From positions 1,488,001 through 1,552,000 of the forward strand of contig NZ_JAALDK010000002.1 in NCBI RefSeq assembly GCF_013366925.1: DNA of 64,000 bases, given 5' to 3'. Each line of letters begins with the position of its first letter. Positions within the stretch are counted from its first letter, which is position 1. Of this stretch, positions 33,813 to 43,692 are shown piece by piece. The stretch is from Paraburkholderia youngii (GTDB taxonomy: Bacteria > Pseudomonadota > Gammaproteobacteria > Burkholderiales > Burkholderiaceae). Both the position numbers and the translations under genes were made by a program. The notes below the pieces were generated by a model that did not search any database, was not told the origin of the DNA, and saw only the letters and a list, made by a program, of their open reading frames with translations.

Positions 33813-36800
33813 GTGTATTCGATTGTCGAGGACGCGGTTCGCACACCGCGTTCGAAGTGCCGCACCTTGAACGCGGTCGCATAGAGCGCGGGAACGAAGA
33901 ACAGCGTCAGCACGGTCGCGCCTGTGATGCCGCCCATCAGTGCGGTCGCCATCGGTCCGAAGAAGGCCGATTGCAGCAGCGGGATCAGCGCGAGCACGGC
34001 GGCCGCGGCGGTCAGCATGATCGGGCGGAAGCGCCGGACCGTGGCGCTTACGATCGCATCGAAGCGCCCCTGGCCCGCGGCGATATTGCGTTCGATCTGA
34101 TCGACGAGAATCACCGAGTTGCGCATGATGATTCCGGACATCGCAATGACGCCGAGCATCGCGACGAAGCCGAACGGCTTGCCGAACAGCAGCAGTGCGG
34201 CGACCACGCCGATCAGCCCCAGCGGCGCGGTGAGCACGACCATCAGCACGCGCGCAAAGCTGCGCAGTTGAATCATCAGCAGCGTCAGCACCACCACGAG
34301 CATCAGCGGCAGCTGCGCGATCACCGACGCCTGCGCCTTGCCGCTGATCTCGCCCGCGCCGCCGGTCTCGATCCGATAGCCGATCGGCAGCGACGCGCGC
34401 AGCGGCGCAAGCGTCCGATCGATCGCCTGGGTCACGTCGAGGTCCAGCGCGTTGCCGCGCACGTCGGCCTGGACCGTGATCGTCGGTTGACGGTCGCGGT
34501 CCCAGATCACCCCGTATTCGAGTTCGTTGTGCAGGTGCGCGAGCGTGCCGAGCGGAACCGGGCCGTTCGGCGTCGGCATCGCGAGGTTCACGATCTCGGC
34601 GGGATCGACCCGCTCACGCTGGGGCGCGCGCAGGTCGACGCTGATCAACCGGTCGCGCACCCGGTACTGCGTGAACGTATAGCCCGATAGCGTCATCGCG
34701 AGGAAGCTCGCCACGTCTTCCGACGTGACACCGAGCTCGCGCGCCTTCTGCTGGTCGATCTCGAAGCGCACCGAGCGTTCGCCGGGTTCGTCCCAGTCGA
34801 AATGCACGCCCGTCGTGCGGGCATCGGCCTTCATCGTCGCCGCGACTTTTTCCGCGATTTCCCGCACGGTGGCAAGGTCGTTTCCGCTGACGCGAAACTG
34901 CACCGGATAGCCGACCGAGGGTCCCGTCTGGAGCGGCGAAACGCGCGCACGTACGGCGGGAAAGCTGTTTTGCAGCGTGCTCGCGAGCCAGCGTTCGAGC
35001 TTTTCGCGGTCGTCGACGGACCTGGCGGTGATCACGAGCTGCGCGAAGTTCGGCTGGGGCATCTGGACGTCGAGCGGCAGATAGAAGCGCGGCGCGCCCG
35101 TGCCGACGAAGTCGACCAGATGATCGATCTCGGGCCGGCCGGCTAGCGTCTTTTCGAGGCGCGCGGCTTCGCGCAGCGTCGCTTCGAACGACGCACCTTC
35201 GGGCAGCCGCATGTCGACGAGCAGCTCGGGACGCTCGGAGCTCGGGAAGAACTGTTGCGGCACGAGCGCGAAGCCGGCCAACGCGACGACGAACAGCGCA
35301 GCCGTGACGCCAATCACGACGAGGCGGCGCTTCACGCACCACGCGATGCAGTCGCGCAGGCGGTCATGAAAGCGGGGCGCGCGCGGCGCCGCCAGCGGGG
35401 CGCGGCGCGTCTGCGCGTCGTCGCGCCGGCGCAGCTTGCGAAGCGCGCGCCGAGGCGGCGTCTCGCGCGCGATGTCCTTGCGTTCGGGCAGCAGGTGATA
35501 GCCGAGCAACGGAATCAGCACGACCGCCGCGAACCACGAAGCAACCAGCGCAATCGCGGACACCTGAAAGATCGAGCGCGTGTATTCGCCAGTGGCCGAT
35601 TTCGCCAGCGCGATCGGCAGGAATCCCGCCACCGTGACCAGGGTTCCCGTCAGCATCGGAAACGCGGTGCTGCTGTAGGCGAACGCCGCGGCCCTCGCGC
35701 GGCCCCATCCCTGTTCGAGCTTCACTGCCATCATCTCGACCGCGATGATCGCATCGTCGACGAGCAGCCCCAGTGCGAGGACCAGCGTGCCGAGCGAGAT
35801 CTTGTGCAGGCCGATATCGAACCCATTCATGCATAGCGCGGTGACCGCGAGCACGACCGGGATCGAGATCGCCACAACCACGCCGGCGCGCCAGCCCAAT
35901 GAGATGAGGCTCACGGCCAGCACGATCACGATCGCTTCGGCGGCGGCGCGCAGAAAGCCGTTGACCGAGTGCGAGACCGCGTGCGGCATGCTCGACACCT
36001 GGACGAGTTCGAGCCCCGCGGGCAGACGCGCGCGCAATTCGGCCGTCTTCGCGTCGAGCAGCTTGCCGAGCTGAATCACATCGCCGCCAGTCTGCATCGT
36101 GATGCCGATGGCGAGCACCGGCCGGCCGTTGGTGCGAACCTGCGAGACCGGCGGATCGTCGTAGCCGCGCTTGATCGTCGCAATGTCGCCAAGACGAACG
36201 AGGCGGTGATTGATGTCGATCAGCGTGTCGCTCATCGCCGTCAGGTCGGTGAACTGGCCGCTCGGACGCACGAACACGCGATCGAACGCGGTGGTGAGCG
36301 TGCCGCTCGGCGTGACCGCGTTTTGCGCGTTGATCGCCCGCGCGAGCTGTTGCGGCGTGATGCTGAGCCGCGTCAATTGCGCGTTGGGAATCTCGATCGT
36401 GATGTGCTCGTCGGGGTCGCCGAAATAATCGACTTTCGCGACACCGGGCACACGGAGCAGCACGCCGCGCAGTTCGTCCGCATAGTCGTGCAGTTGGGCC
36501 GGCGAGAAGCCGTCGCCGGCTAGCGTATAGATGTTCGTGTAGACGTCGCCGAATTCGTCGTCGAAGTACGGCCCGCGCACGCCGGGCGGCAGCGTATCCG
36601 CGATGTCGCCGATTTTCTTGCGCACCTCGTACCACGTGTCGCGCACCTCGCTCACCGGCGCGGAGTCTTTCATCGTGAAGACGATCAGCGATTCCCCGGG
36701 ACGCGAGTAACTGCGCAGATAGTCGAGATGCGGCGTCTCCTGCAGCTTGCGGCCGATCCGGTCGGTCACCTGCTCCTCGACCTGGCGCGCGGTCGCGCCG

Positions 36801-37048
36801 GGCCAGAAGGTGCGGATCACCATCGCGCGGAACGTGAACGGCGGGTCCTCCGATTGTCCGAGCCGGGAATAGGCGAGCACGCCGAACAGCGTCGCGAGCA
36901 CGACGGCGAAAAAGACGAGCGCCTGGTTGCGGATTGCCCACGCGGACAGATTGAAGCGGCCGGTGTCGTCCGCTGCTGGCCGCCGCGGTCCACCCGGTTC
37001 ACCGGGGCCGCCCGCTCCGTCGGGCCCCTGGCCAAACAGCGCTCTCAT
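33803..37048 (-). CDS. RND efflux transporter, inner-membrane permease
   Basis: A 1081-residue resistance-nodulation-division permease. A 35-residue Gly/Pro-rich cytoplasmic leader precedes the first membrane segment (NQALVFFAVVLATLFGVLAY). The large periplasmic loops follow segments 1 and 7. Segment 4 includes LGTLVLALGLLVDDAIIAVE with the paired Asp of the proton relay, and segment 10-11 has GVIAMSGIIMRNSVILVDQI. It belongs to the HAE1-like group. The start overlaps the adaptor stop by ATGA, and the stop overlaps the outer-membrane gene, so all three are translationally coupled. Confidence 0.93.
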   Translation of the reverse strand: MRALFGQGPDGAGGPGEPGGPRRPAADDTGRFNLSAWAIRNQALVFFAVVLATLFGVLAYSRLGQSEDPPFTFRAMVIRTFWPGATARQVEEQVTDRIGRKLQETPHLDYLRSYSRPGESLIVFTMKDSAPVSEVRDTWYEVRKKIGDIADTLPPGVRGPYFDDEFGDVYTNIYTLAGDGFSPAQLHDYADELRGVLLRVPGVAKVDYFGDPDEHITIEIPNAQLTRLSITPQQLARAINAQNAVTPSGTLTTAFDRVFVRPSGQFTDLTAMSDTLIDINHRLVRLGDIATIKRGYDDPPVSQVRTNGRPVLAIGITMQTGGDVIQLGKLLDAKTAELRARLPAGLELVQVSSMPHAVSHSVNGFLRAAAEAIVIVLAVSLISLGWRAGVVVAISIPVVLAVTALCMNGFDIGLHKISLGTLVLALGLLVDDAIIAVEMMAVKLEQGWGRARAAAFAYSSTAFPMLTGTLVTVAGFLPIALAKSATGEYTRSIFQVSAIALVASWFAAVVLIPLLGYHLLPERKDIARETPPRRALRKLRRRDDAQTRRAPLAAPRAPRFHDRLRDCIAWCVKRRLVVIGVTAALFVVALAGFALVPQQFFPSSERPELLVDMRLPEGASFEATLREAARLEKTLAGRPEIDHLVDFVGTGAPRFYLPLDVQMPQPNFAQLVITARSVDDREKLERWLASTLQNSFPAVRARVSPLQTGPSVGYPVQFRVSGNDLATVREIAEKVAATMKADARTTGVHFDWDEPGERSVRFEIDQQKARELGVTSEDVASFLAMTLSGYTFTQYRVRDRLISVDLRAPQRERVDPAEIVNLAMPTPNGPVPLGTLAHLHNELEYGVIWDRDRQPTITVQADVRGNALDLDVTQAIDRTLAPLRASLPIGYRIETGGAGEISGKAQASVIAQLPLMLVVVLTLLMIQLRSFARVLMVVLTAPLGLIGVVAALLLFGKPFGFVAMLGVIAMSGIIMRNSVILVDQIERNIAAGQGRFDAIVSATVRRFRPIMLTAAAAVLALIPLLQSAFFGPMATALMGGITGATVLTLFFVPALYATAFKVRHFERGVRTASSTIEYTWS

Positions 37049-38151
37049 GATGCGAAGTCCTCGGGATGCAACGGCGCAACTGCGCGCACGGTTTCGCCGG
37101 CGCTGACTGTGTGCACGCCTTGCAGCACGACGCGCTCGCCGTCGGTGAGGCCTCGCGCGACGGAGATCGTGCGGTCGTCATAGCGGCCCACCTGGACCCG
37201 GCGCAGTTCCAGCGCCTCGTCGCCGGGCCGCACGACCCAGACGGCCGGCGCGTTGCCGTCGTGAAAGAGCGCGCTGGCGGGCAGCGTGATCGGGTCGTCC
37301 GCTTGCGCCTCGCCGGACGCGTCGGCGAAGGTGATGGTGGCCGTCATGCCGAGGCGGACTTCGGGGCCTGGCGCATCGAGCGTCAGTTTCGCGCGATAGG
37401 TGCGGCTGCCGGGATCTGCTGCCGGCGACAGCTCCCGGACGTGCGCGGTGAAGCGTCGGTCCGTGACGGCCGGCAGCGACACGCTGGCCGCGCTGCCGAC
37501 CGCCAGCGCGTTCAGCAGGCTCTCGGGCACGTCGCAGAGGACATCGACCTCGCCGGACCACGCGAGGTGGTAGACCGGCTGTCCCGCCGCGACGTTCTGC
37601 CCGGTATCGGCGTCTTCGGCGGTGACGACGCCGGCATGGTCCGCCGTGAGGACCGTGTATTGGGTCTGATTCTTCAGCAGCGCGAATTGCTGTACCGCCT
37701 GATCGCGCTGCGCGGCGGCCGCCACATACGCATCCTGGGTCTGCTCCAGCTGCGTCGTCGAGATCAGCTGTTCCTGCGCCTGCGCGCGGTCGCGATCGAG
37801 TTGCTGCTCGGCGAAGGTGAGCCGATGCTGCGCCGCCATCAATTGGGCCTGCGCGCTCGCGAGGCTGCGCTGCGCGTCGTCGGCATCGAGCCGCGCGATC
37901 ACCTGGCCGGCCGTGACCGTATCGCCGAGCCGCACCTTCCGCTCGACCAGCTTGCCGGCGACGCGAAACGACAGCGGTGTCGCATAGCGTGCGTTGACTT
38001 CGCCCGGCAGCGTCGCGAGCACGGGCTTGCTGTCCCGATGCACGACCACCGCGATGACCGGGCGCGGCAGCGTCACCTCGGCTTCTTTCGCGTGACAGGC
38101 GGCGAGCGCGAGTGCGCCCGACACCGTCAGCATGATCTCGCGCCAGCGCAT
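37045..38151 (-). CDS. RND efflux periplasmic adaptor (membrane fusion lipoprotein)
   Basis: A 368-residue adaptor starting at 38151, 2 bases after the acyl-AMP ligase stop. The leader ends in LALAAC (Cys about 19), a lipobox. The biotinyl-lipoyl-like halves are VAGKLVERKVRLGDTVTAGQ near 70 and YTVLTADHAGVVTAEDADTG near 165. Between them lies an alpha-helical hairpin (QAQLMAAQHRLTFAEQQLDR). A beta-barrel domain follows. A much longer in-frame reading upstream overlaps the ligase gene and is not real. Confidence 0.92.
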   Translation of the reverse strand: MRWREIMLTVSGALALAACHAKEAEVTLPRPVIAVVVHRDSKPVLATLPGEVNARYATPLSFRVAGKLVERKVRLGDTVTAGQVIARLDADDAQRSLASAQAQLMAAQHRLTFAEQQLDRDRAQAQEQLISTTQLEQTQDAYVAAAAQRDQAVQQFALLKNQTQYTVLTADHAGVVTAEDADTGQNVAAGQPVYHLAWSGEVDVLCDVPESLLNALAVGSAASVSLPAVTDRRFTAHVRELSPAADPGSRTYRAKLTLDAPGPEVRLGMTATITFADASGEAQADDPITLPASALFHDGNAPAVWVVRPGDEALELRRVQVGRYDDRTISVARGLTDGERVVLQGVHTVSAGETVRAVAPLHPEDFAS

Positions 38152-38153
38152 GC

Positions 38154-39824
38154 TCACGAGTGTTCCTCCAGCTCGCCGGCTTCGAACTGCGCCTTGGTCC
38201 GGCGGCGCTGCACCTTGCCGCTCGAAGTCCGCGGCAAGCTGCCCGCCTGTACGATCGCGACGTGACCGACCTGCAGGCCCGCGCATTCGGCGACCTTCTG
38301 CGCGATCGCACGGCGCAGCGCCGTGGCCTCCGCGGGCTTGCCCTCGGCGCAGACGACCAGCGTCTCGTCGCCGTCGCGCATCACGCTGAACGCGATCACG
38401 CCGCGGCTTTGCACGCTCGGCAACTCGGCCACCGCCCATTCGATGTCCTGCGGATAGAGGTTCGAGCCGTGAATCACGATCAGGTCCTTGCTGCGGCCGC
38501 AGATATAGAGCTGGTCGCCCGCGACGTAGCCGAGATCGCCGGTCTGCAGCCAGCCGTCGCGGTACGCGTCGGCGCTCGCTTCGGTGAGGCCGTAGTAGCC
38601 CACGGTGATGCTGGGCCCGCGCGTGACGATCTCGCCGACGCAGCGTTCGGGCAACGCACGTCCGGATTCGTCGACGATCCGCAGCTCGTGTCCGGGAAAG
38701 CAATGGCCGCAGCCGACCAGTTCGATCGTGCGCAAGCTGGTATCACGCGCGGCCGGTATCGCTCGACCGAGCCCCAGCGGTGCCGCATAGACGACGTCGG
38801 TGACGATCGGCTGGCCGTGCTCGTGAAACGTGATCGCGAGTGTTGCCTCGGCCATCCCGTAGCACGGCAGCAGCGCTTCGGCGCGAAAGCCGGCCGGCTC
38901 GAAGCGCGCGGAGAACTGGCGCAGCGCTTGCGCGTTGATCGGCTCGGCGCCGCAGCCGGCCACGCGCAGTCGGCTCAGGTCGAGGCCTTCGAGATCCTGG
39001 TCGCGGGTGCGGCGCGCGGCGAGCGCATACGCGAAGTTCGGCGCGAAGCTGATCGTGCCGCGGTACTTCGTGATCGCCTCCATCCACAGGCCAGGCCGGC
39101 GCACGAATGCTTCGGTTGCTAGCAGCACGCTCGGCAAGTCGCAGATCAGCGCGCCCAGCACGCTGATGAGTCCCATGTCGTGGTGCAGCGGCAGCCAGCT
39201 CACATAGACGTCCTGCTCGTGCAGATCGATGCCGCGCGGTCCGAGGAACGCTGTCGCATTCGCGATCAGATTGCGATGCGTGACCATCACGCCTTTCGGC
39301 AGCGACGTGCTGCCCGACGTGTATTGCAGGAAACACAGGTCATCGGGATGCAGCGCGGGCAAATCGCAGGCGGGCGGCTCGCCGTCGAGCAGCGCTTCGA
39401 CGGTCACGATGCATTCGAGGCCGGTGTCGGCGGCCAGCACGTCCTCGATAGTCTCGCGTGTCGAGTTCGACGTCAGCAGCATCCGCGCGCCTGCCGAGCG
39501 CACGATGTGACTGACGGTTTCGGCGTAGCGTTCGCGGGTTCTGAAGTTCAGGCTTCCGCGCGGAAAGATCGGGACCGGCACCAGACCGGCGAACGACGCG
39601 CCGAGGAAGCTCAGGATGAACGCTTCCGGGTCGAGGATCACGAGCGCGATACGGTCGCCCTTGTTCAGGCCGAGTGCCACGAGCTTTTTCGCACGCTGGC
39701 GTGCCTCGCGCTCGAGCGCCTCATACGGATAGTAGTGCTCGTCGCCGTGCGAGGAGACAAAACGAAGGCCTCGAGCGTCGCCGCGCGGCAGCGCTGAAAC
39801 GGCATCGACTAGCGTCAGGTTCAT
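38154..39824 (-). CDS. Fatty acyl-AMP ligase (FAAL)
   Basis: A 556-residue ANL-superfamily adenylating enzyme. The phosphate-binding motif is YTSGSTSLPKG at about 168-178. WLPLHHDMGLI near 210 is the pattern usual in FAALs rather than CoA ligases. A-motifs include CYGMAEATLAITFHEHG near 330 and GWLQTGDLGYVAGDQLYICG near 440, with catalytic Lys about 537 in LPRTSSGKVQRR. FAALs activate a free fatty acid as the acyl-AMP and load it on an acyl carrier protein; one is encoded at 47396-47725. A desaturase gene lies directly upstream. Chain length cannot be read from sequence. Confidence 0.9.
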   Translation of the reverse strand: MNLTLVDAVSALPRGDARGLRFVSSHGDEHYYPYEALEREARQRAKKLVALGLNKGDRIALVILDPEAFILSFLGASFAGLVPVPIFPRGSLNFRTRERYAETVSHIVRSAGARMLLTSNSTRETIEDVLAADTGLECIVTVEALLDGEPPACDLPALHPDDLCFLQYTSGSTSLPKGVMVTHRNLIANATAFLGPRGIDLHEQDVYVSWLPLHHDMGLISVLGALICDLPSVLLATEAFVRRPGLWMEAITKYRGTISFAPNFAYALAARRTRDQDLEGLDLSRLRVAGCGAEPINAQALRQFSARFEPAGFRAEALLPCYGMAEATLAITFHEHGQPIVTDVVYAAPLGLGRAIPAARDTSLRTIELVGCGHCFPGHELRIVDESGRALPERCVGEIVTRGPSITVGYYGLTEASADAYRDGWLQTGDLGYVAGDQLYICGRSKDLIVIHGSNLYPQDIEWAVAELPSVQSRGVIAFSVMRDGDETLVVCAEGKPAEATALRRAIAQKVAECAGLQVGHVAIVQAGSLPRTSSGKVQRRRTKAQFEAGELEEHS

Positions 39825-39840
39825 GGTGACGGCTCCCCGC

Positions 39841-40845
39841 TTACTTGGTCGAGATTCCGTGATCGAGCGAAGCAGCGGGCGACCAGTCGCGGATCGGCTG
39901 CAGACGGCGGCGCAAGAGCGCGATCACCTCGTCGTCGCTGCGCACCGGCGCGCCCGGCAAGCGCACGAAATGCCTGGCGAGCTTGCGGTGCTGACGCGTG
40001 ACGAGCAGCAGCCAGATCTGCGCGATGTCGATGCGATCGAACACGACCGCATCCTCGTGACCGTACTTCTCCAGGTTCGCGGCGAACTCCTTCGTGAGCT
40101 CGCTGAAGTGCGTGCCTTTGCGGACGTGGTGGTAGATGTGATAACCGGCGTTGAAGACGCGCGCATTGAAACGCGAGTCGATCGTATTGGTGCTGCTCGT
40201 GTACGGGTTGTCCGGATGATCGGGGTCGATGAACGCGTGCTGGACCCAGTTGCCGATCATCATCATCAGCCGCACGAACACGAACGGAAACACGAACACG
40301 ACCAGCGTCGCCCGCAGGTTCCAGTACGCGGCCGCGCCGATCGCCGCGTAGAACGCGATCTCACCGACGAGCAGTTGGCGCATCAGCTTCGTATTGCGCG
40401 AGCGCCACAGATAGACGCTGAGCTCGACCGGCACCAGCGCGGCGAAGCGCAGGTAGTAGTGCAGAAAGCCGATGACGCTATCGCGCTGAAACCGCATCGT
40501 CGAACTCAGGTCGCGTGGCAGGTTGTCGTCGATGTGATGCATGCCCATGTGATGGACATAGAACGTGCCCGGCGTCTGGCCGAAGAACGGGCACAGCACC
40601 CAGTCGAGCAGGATTTCGAGCGCACGGTACTTCTTCCTGAAGAGCCGCCGATGCAGCGTGCAGTGGTAGCTCATCGTGAAGCGGTCGCCGAACATGTTCC
40701 AGACCAGCACATAGGCCACGCCCGCCCACCAGGGAAAGTGGCCGAGCCAATACAGCACGGCTGCGGCGGGGATGAATATCAGCGCGCACTCGATGTAGAG
40801 CCACAGATGCGGCAGGTCGCGACGATCGTTGAGCAGGCGGTACAT
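39841..40845 (-). CDS. Membrane fatty-acid desaturase-like di-iron enzyme
   Basis: A 334-residue integral membrane protein with the three histidine boxes of the fatty-acid desaturase/hydroxylase superfamily: HCTLH (about H61, H65), HHMGMHH (about 98-104) and HIYHH (about 236-240). Hydrophobic segments lie at about 15-35, 40-55, 160-195. Such enzymes act on acyl-ACP or acyl-lipid chains to give alkenes, alkynes or hydroxyl groups. With the FAAL and ACP genes of the same operon it could act on an ACP-bound chain, as in terminal-alkyne systems. It lies 16 bases upstream of the ligase gene. Confidence 0.88.
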   Translation of the reverse strand: MYRLLNDRRDLPHLWLYIECALIFIPAAAVLYWLGHFPWWAGVAYVLVWNMFGDRFTMSYHCTLHRRLFRKKYRALEILLDWVLCPFFGQTPGTFYVHHMGMHHIDDNLPRDLSSTMRFQRDSVIGFLHYYLRFAALVPVELSVYLWRSRNTKLMRQLLVGEIAFYAAIGAAAYWNLRATLVVFVFPFVFVRLMMMIGNWVQHAFIDPDHPDNPYTSSTNTIDSRFNARVFNAGYHIYHHVRKGTHFSELTKEFAANLEKYGHEDAVVFDRIDIAQIWLLLVTRQHRKLARHFVRLPGAPVRSDDEVIALLRRRLQPIRDWSPAASLDHGISTK

Positions 40846-40899
40846 GGCAGTTTCCTTCAGGGGCGGTTGCAGTGGTCAGTCAGGAGGTAGGGATTCGTT

Positions 40900-43677
40900 T
40901 CAGGTCGGCTCGGGCAGTTCGATCACGCCGCTATGGCCATCGACCTTGAGTTGCATGCCCGACTGCACGCGCGTGGTGAGGCCCGGAATCTGCACGACGG
41001 TCGGGATGCCGATTTCGCGTGCGACGATTGCGGCATGGGTCAGCGGACTGCCGCGCTCGATCAGCAGGCCGGTCGCCGACGCGAATACCGGGACCCAGCC
41101 GGGGTCGGTCCGATAGGTGACGAGGATGCCGCCGTCGAATTCGTTCGCTTCGCGCACGACCTTCGCGCGCCCTTCGGCGAAGCCCGGCGAGCAGGGCGTG
41201 CCGCGCAGCGTCGCGCCGGCCGCATGGGCGGGCGCCGCGTGCAGCGCGGCGAGGTTCGCCGGCTTGCTGAGCCAGGCCGCTACGGGACCATGCGTGAGGA
41301 AGCGTGGCGGCAGATCATCCATCGCGCGATACCTCGCGTCGTCGCGCTTGCGCTGCTCGATGAGCGGGCGCAGTTCGCGGTGGGACACGGTGCCTTCGAA
41401 GCAGCCGCGAATTTCGTCGAGACGCAGATGGAAGATGTCGCGGCCTGTGGCCAGCACGCCGTCGGCGGCGAGACCCTCGCCGATCGCGCGGAACATCCGG
41501 CGCGCGACCCCGAACGCGCGCGAACGGCAAAAGCGCACGGTCTCGCGCGCCCGGATCGCGGCGCGCACGCGGCTGCGTGCGCGGGCAAAGATCCAGCGCT
41601 GCAGCGGATTAAGCCGCTCACGCAACAACGCGTCGATGCGCGCTTCGGTGGCGCTGCGATCGATCGTCGCGGCGCCATGCGCGAGCGAGGCCTTCAACAT
41701 ATCGAACAGCACGCCCGGGTCTTCGCGCAGATCGGGTTCTTCGAGCTTCAGCTCGTTGTTGCTGCGGTACGCGAAGTCGGCGAGGTAGCGCTCGACGTCG
41801 GCGACGATCTCCGGCGCGCCGCATTCGCGCAGCGCCGCATACGCTTCGGCTGACGGCGTGTTGCGGATCAGCGCTTCGACCCGCGGCTTCGACCGCACGG
41901 CTTCCGCCAGCGCGGCCAGCCTGCGGACCGGCTCGATCGACTCGATGTCGTCCATGCCGCCGATCACCGCCACTTCGAGCCAGTCGGGCGCATCGGCAAT
42001 CCACCGCTTGATCAGGCGCCTGAGCACGCCGTAACTTAGACCGATCGCCGATTCGAGCACGATCATCATGCCCCAGCGTGCCAGCAGCGCCCGCTCGAAG
42101 CGGCAGTAGTGCGCATAGACGGCATCGGCGGGATGCGAGCGATAGTCGAACGCGTTGAACTCGTCGTAGACCGGATAGAAGAACGCGCGGAAGCGCTCGA
42201 CGTTGCGCTCCAGCCGCGCGAAGTGCCACGCGAACTTCGTGCCGCTCACGGCGCGGATGCAGGCGAGCCCAGCGCGCGAGCCGGCCTTGTACGGCGCGAT
42301 CAGCTCGGCGAAGCTCGCCAGATCGAGCGGCTCGTCGACGCCCATCTGGACTTCCATCATCTTGCGTCCGAGGTCCTGGAACGGCGCGAGCCCGGACAGC
42401 TTGTACCAGTGCAGCAGGTTGTAGTACACGCGCCCGTTCAGGAACGCGAGCGTCGAGCCGAGGAAGCCGTCCATCTCGCGCCGCTGCTTGTGCGGAATCG
42501 CGAGCAGCCGGCAGAACTCGCGGAACACCTGCGCATAGACGTGCTGCGCGAAGGTGAAGGTCAGCTGCGTGGTCACGCCGGGATAGTTCTCGACGATGTT
42601 GGAGTTGTCCCACAGCTGGAATTCGCCGGTCCGCGATGCGGCCGGTGCGACCGGCGTGGTCACCGGGCGCGCCTGCAGAATCCACAACTGGTGCTCCGCG
42701 ATACACCATTCAATATCGAGCGGCTCGCCGAACCTGCTTTCGAGCGTGCGGGCCGCTGCCACGACGCGCTCGATCTCGTCGTTGGAAAGGGCCGCTGCAT
42801 CGCGCAGCGCGGCCGGCACCTCGCGGATGCGGCGGCCGTCATGACGCTCGCGTTTTTCACCGATCACCACCTGCTTGTGCTGCCCGGTGTGGCGGTCCAC
42901 GGTGATCGTGTCGGCGTCGACGGCGCCCGACACGAGTCCTTCGCCGAGCCCGTAGACGGCGCTCAGCACCAGCTCGTCGCGGTTGCCGTTGGCCGGGTTG
43001 ATGGTGAACACGACGCCGCTCGTGTCCGCTTGCACGAGGCGCTGCAGGATCACGGCCATGCCGGCGCCGGCCATGTCGAGTCCGTGCTGATGCCGGTAGC
43101 GCAGCGAGCGCTCGGAATACGCGGAGGCCCAGCACCGGCGCACGTGTTCGAGTGTCGAGTCGAGCCCGCGTACATCGAGGAACGTGTCGAACTGGCCTGC
43201 GAACGAGAAGCTCGCGCTGTCTTCTTCGACACCTGACGAACGCACCGCGAGCGGTCCGTCTCCGATCGCATCGTGCGCGCGTGCAATGTCGGCGCGCAAC
43301 GCGGCGCTGATGTCGCACGTCAGCACGGCCTCGCAAATCCTGCTCGCGATCGCGGCGGCGTTGGCGGGCGTGAAGTCGCTGAGCAGCGTGGCGATGGTTT
43401 GATCGAGGCCGCCGTCGCGGCGGAACTCCGCAAAGCAGTCGGTGCCGAGGATCGCCCAGTGCGGCACCGCTACACCGAGGTTCGCCAGCCGATGAAGCGA
43501 CCGTCCCTTGTTGCCGGCGAGCCGCTCGATGGCTTCGGCGGGACTTGCCGCGGTGAGGATCAAACGTGGCGATGCTGTTGGGCCGGCGCTGCTGCTTGCG
43601 TCGAAGCTCTCGTGCTGTGCGTAGCTCTTGCCCGCTTCGAATTCGCCGCATGCGCGCGCAATGGTGTCGAAATTCAT
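40900..43677 (-). CDS. PEP-synthase / rifampin-phosphotransferase-like enzyme
   Basis: A 925-residue protein. An N-terminal ATP-grasp (PPDK ATP/pyruvate-binding) domain covers about 40-355 (GNKGRSLHRLANLGVAVPHW, GPLAVRSSGVEEDSASFSFA, and DIEWCIAEHQLWILQARPV). A long middle segment from about 370-830 has no obvious motif. The C-terminal swivelling His domain carries the phospho-acceptor about H881 in ERGSPLTHAAIVARE. This layout equals rifampin phosphotransferase and PEP-synthase-like enzymes, which move the beta-phosphate of ATP onto a hydroxyl or carboxylate. Place in a biosynthetic operon suggests phosphorylation of the product or of an intermediate; self-resistance by drug phosphorylation is the alternative. 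Confidence 0.85.
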   Translation of the reverse strand: MNFDTIARACGEFEAGKSYAQHESFDASSSAGPTASPRLILTAASPAEAIERLAGNKGRSLHRLANLGVAVPHWAILGTDCFAEFRRDGGLDQTIATLLSDFTPANAAAIASRICEAVLTCDISAALRADIARAHDAIGDGPLAVRSSGVEEDSASFSFAGQFDTFLDVRGLDSTLEHVRRCWASAYSERSLRYRHQHGLDMAGAGMAVILQRLVQADTSGVVFTINPANGNRDELVLSAVYGLGEGLVSGAVDADTITVDRHTGQHKQVVIGEKRERHDGRRIREVPAALRDAAALSNDEIERVVAAARTLESRFGEPLDIEWCIAEHQLWILQARPVTTPVAPAASRTGEFQLWDNSNIVENYPGVTTQLTFTFAQHVYAQVFREFCRLLAIPHKQRREMDGFLGSTLAFLNGRVYYNLLHWYKLSGLAPFQDLGRKMMEVQMGVDEPLDLASFAELIAPYKAGSRAGLACIRAVSGTKFAWHFARLERNVERFRAFFYPVYDEFNAFDYRSHPADAVYAHYCRFERALLARWGMMIVLESAIGLSYGVLRRLIKRWIADAPDWLEVAVIGGMDDIESIEPVRRLAALAEAVRSKPRVEALIRNTPSAEAYAALRECGAPEIVADVERYLADFAYRSNNELKLEEPDLREDPGVLFDMLKASLAHGAATIDRSATEARIDALLRERLNPLQRWIFARARSRVRAAIRARETVRFCRSRAFGVARRMFRAIGEGLAADGVLATGRDIFHLRLDEIRGCFEGTVSHRELRPLIEQRKRDDARYRAMDDLPPRFLTHGPVAAWLSKPANLAALHAAPAHAAGATLRGTPCSPGFAEGRAKVVREANEFDGGILVTYRTDPGWVPVFASATGLLIERGSPLTHAAIVAREIGIPTVVQIPGLTTRVQSGMQLKVDGHSGVIELPEPT

Positions 43678-43692
43678 TGAGGTCCCCGTTGC

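Noticed and set aside
38152..38703. Upstream in-frame extension of the RND adaptor
   Set aside because: Overlaps the acyl-AMP ligase gene; the lipoprotein signal begins at 38151.
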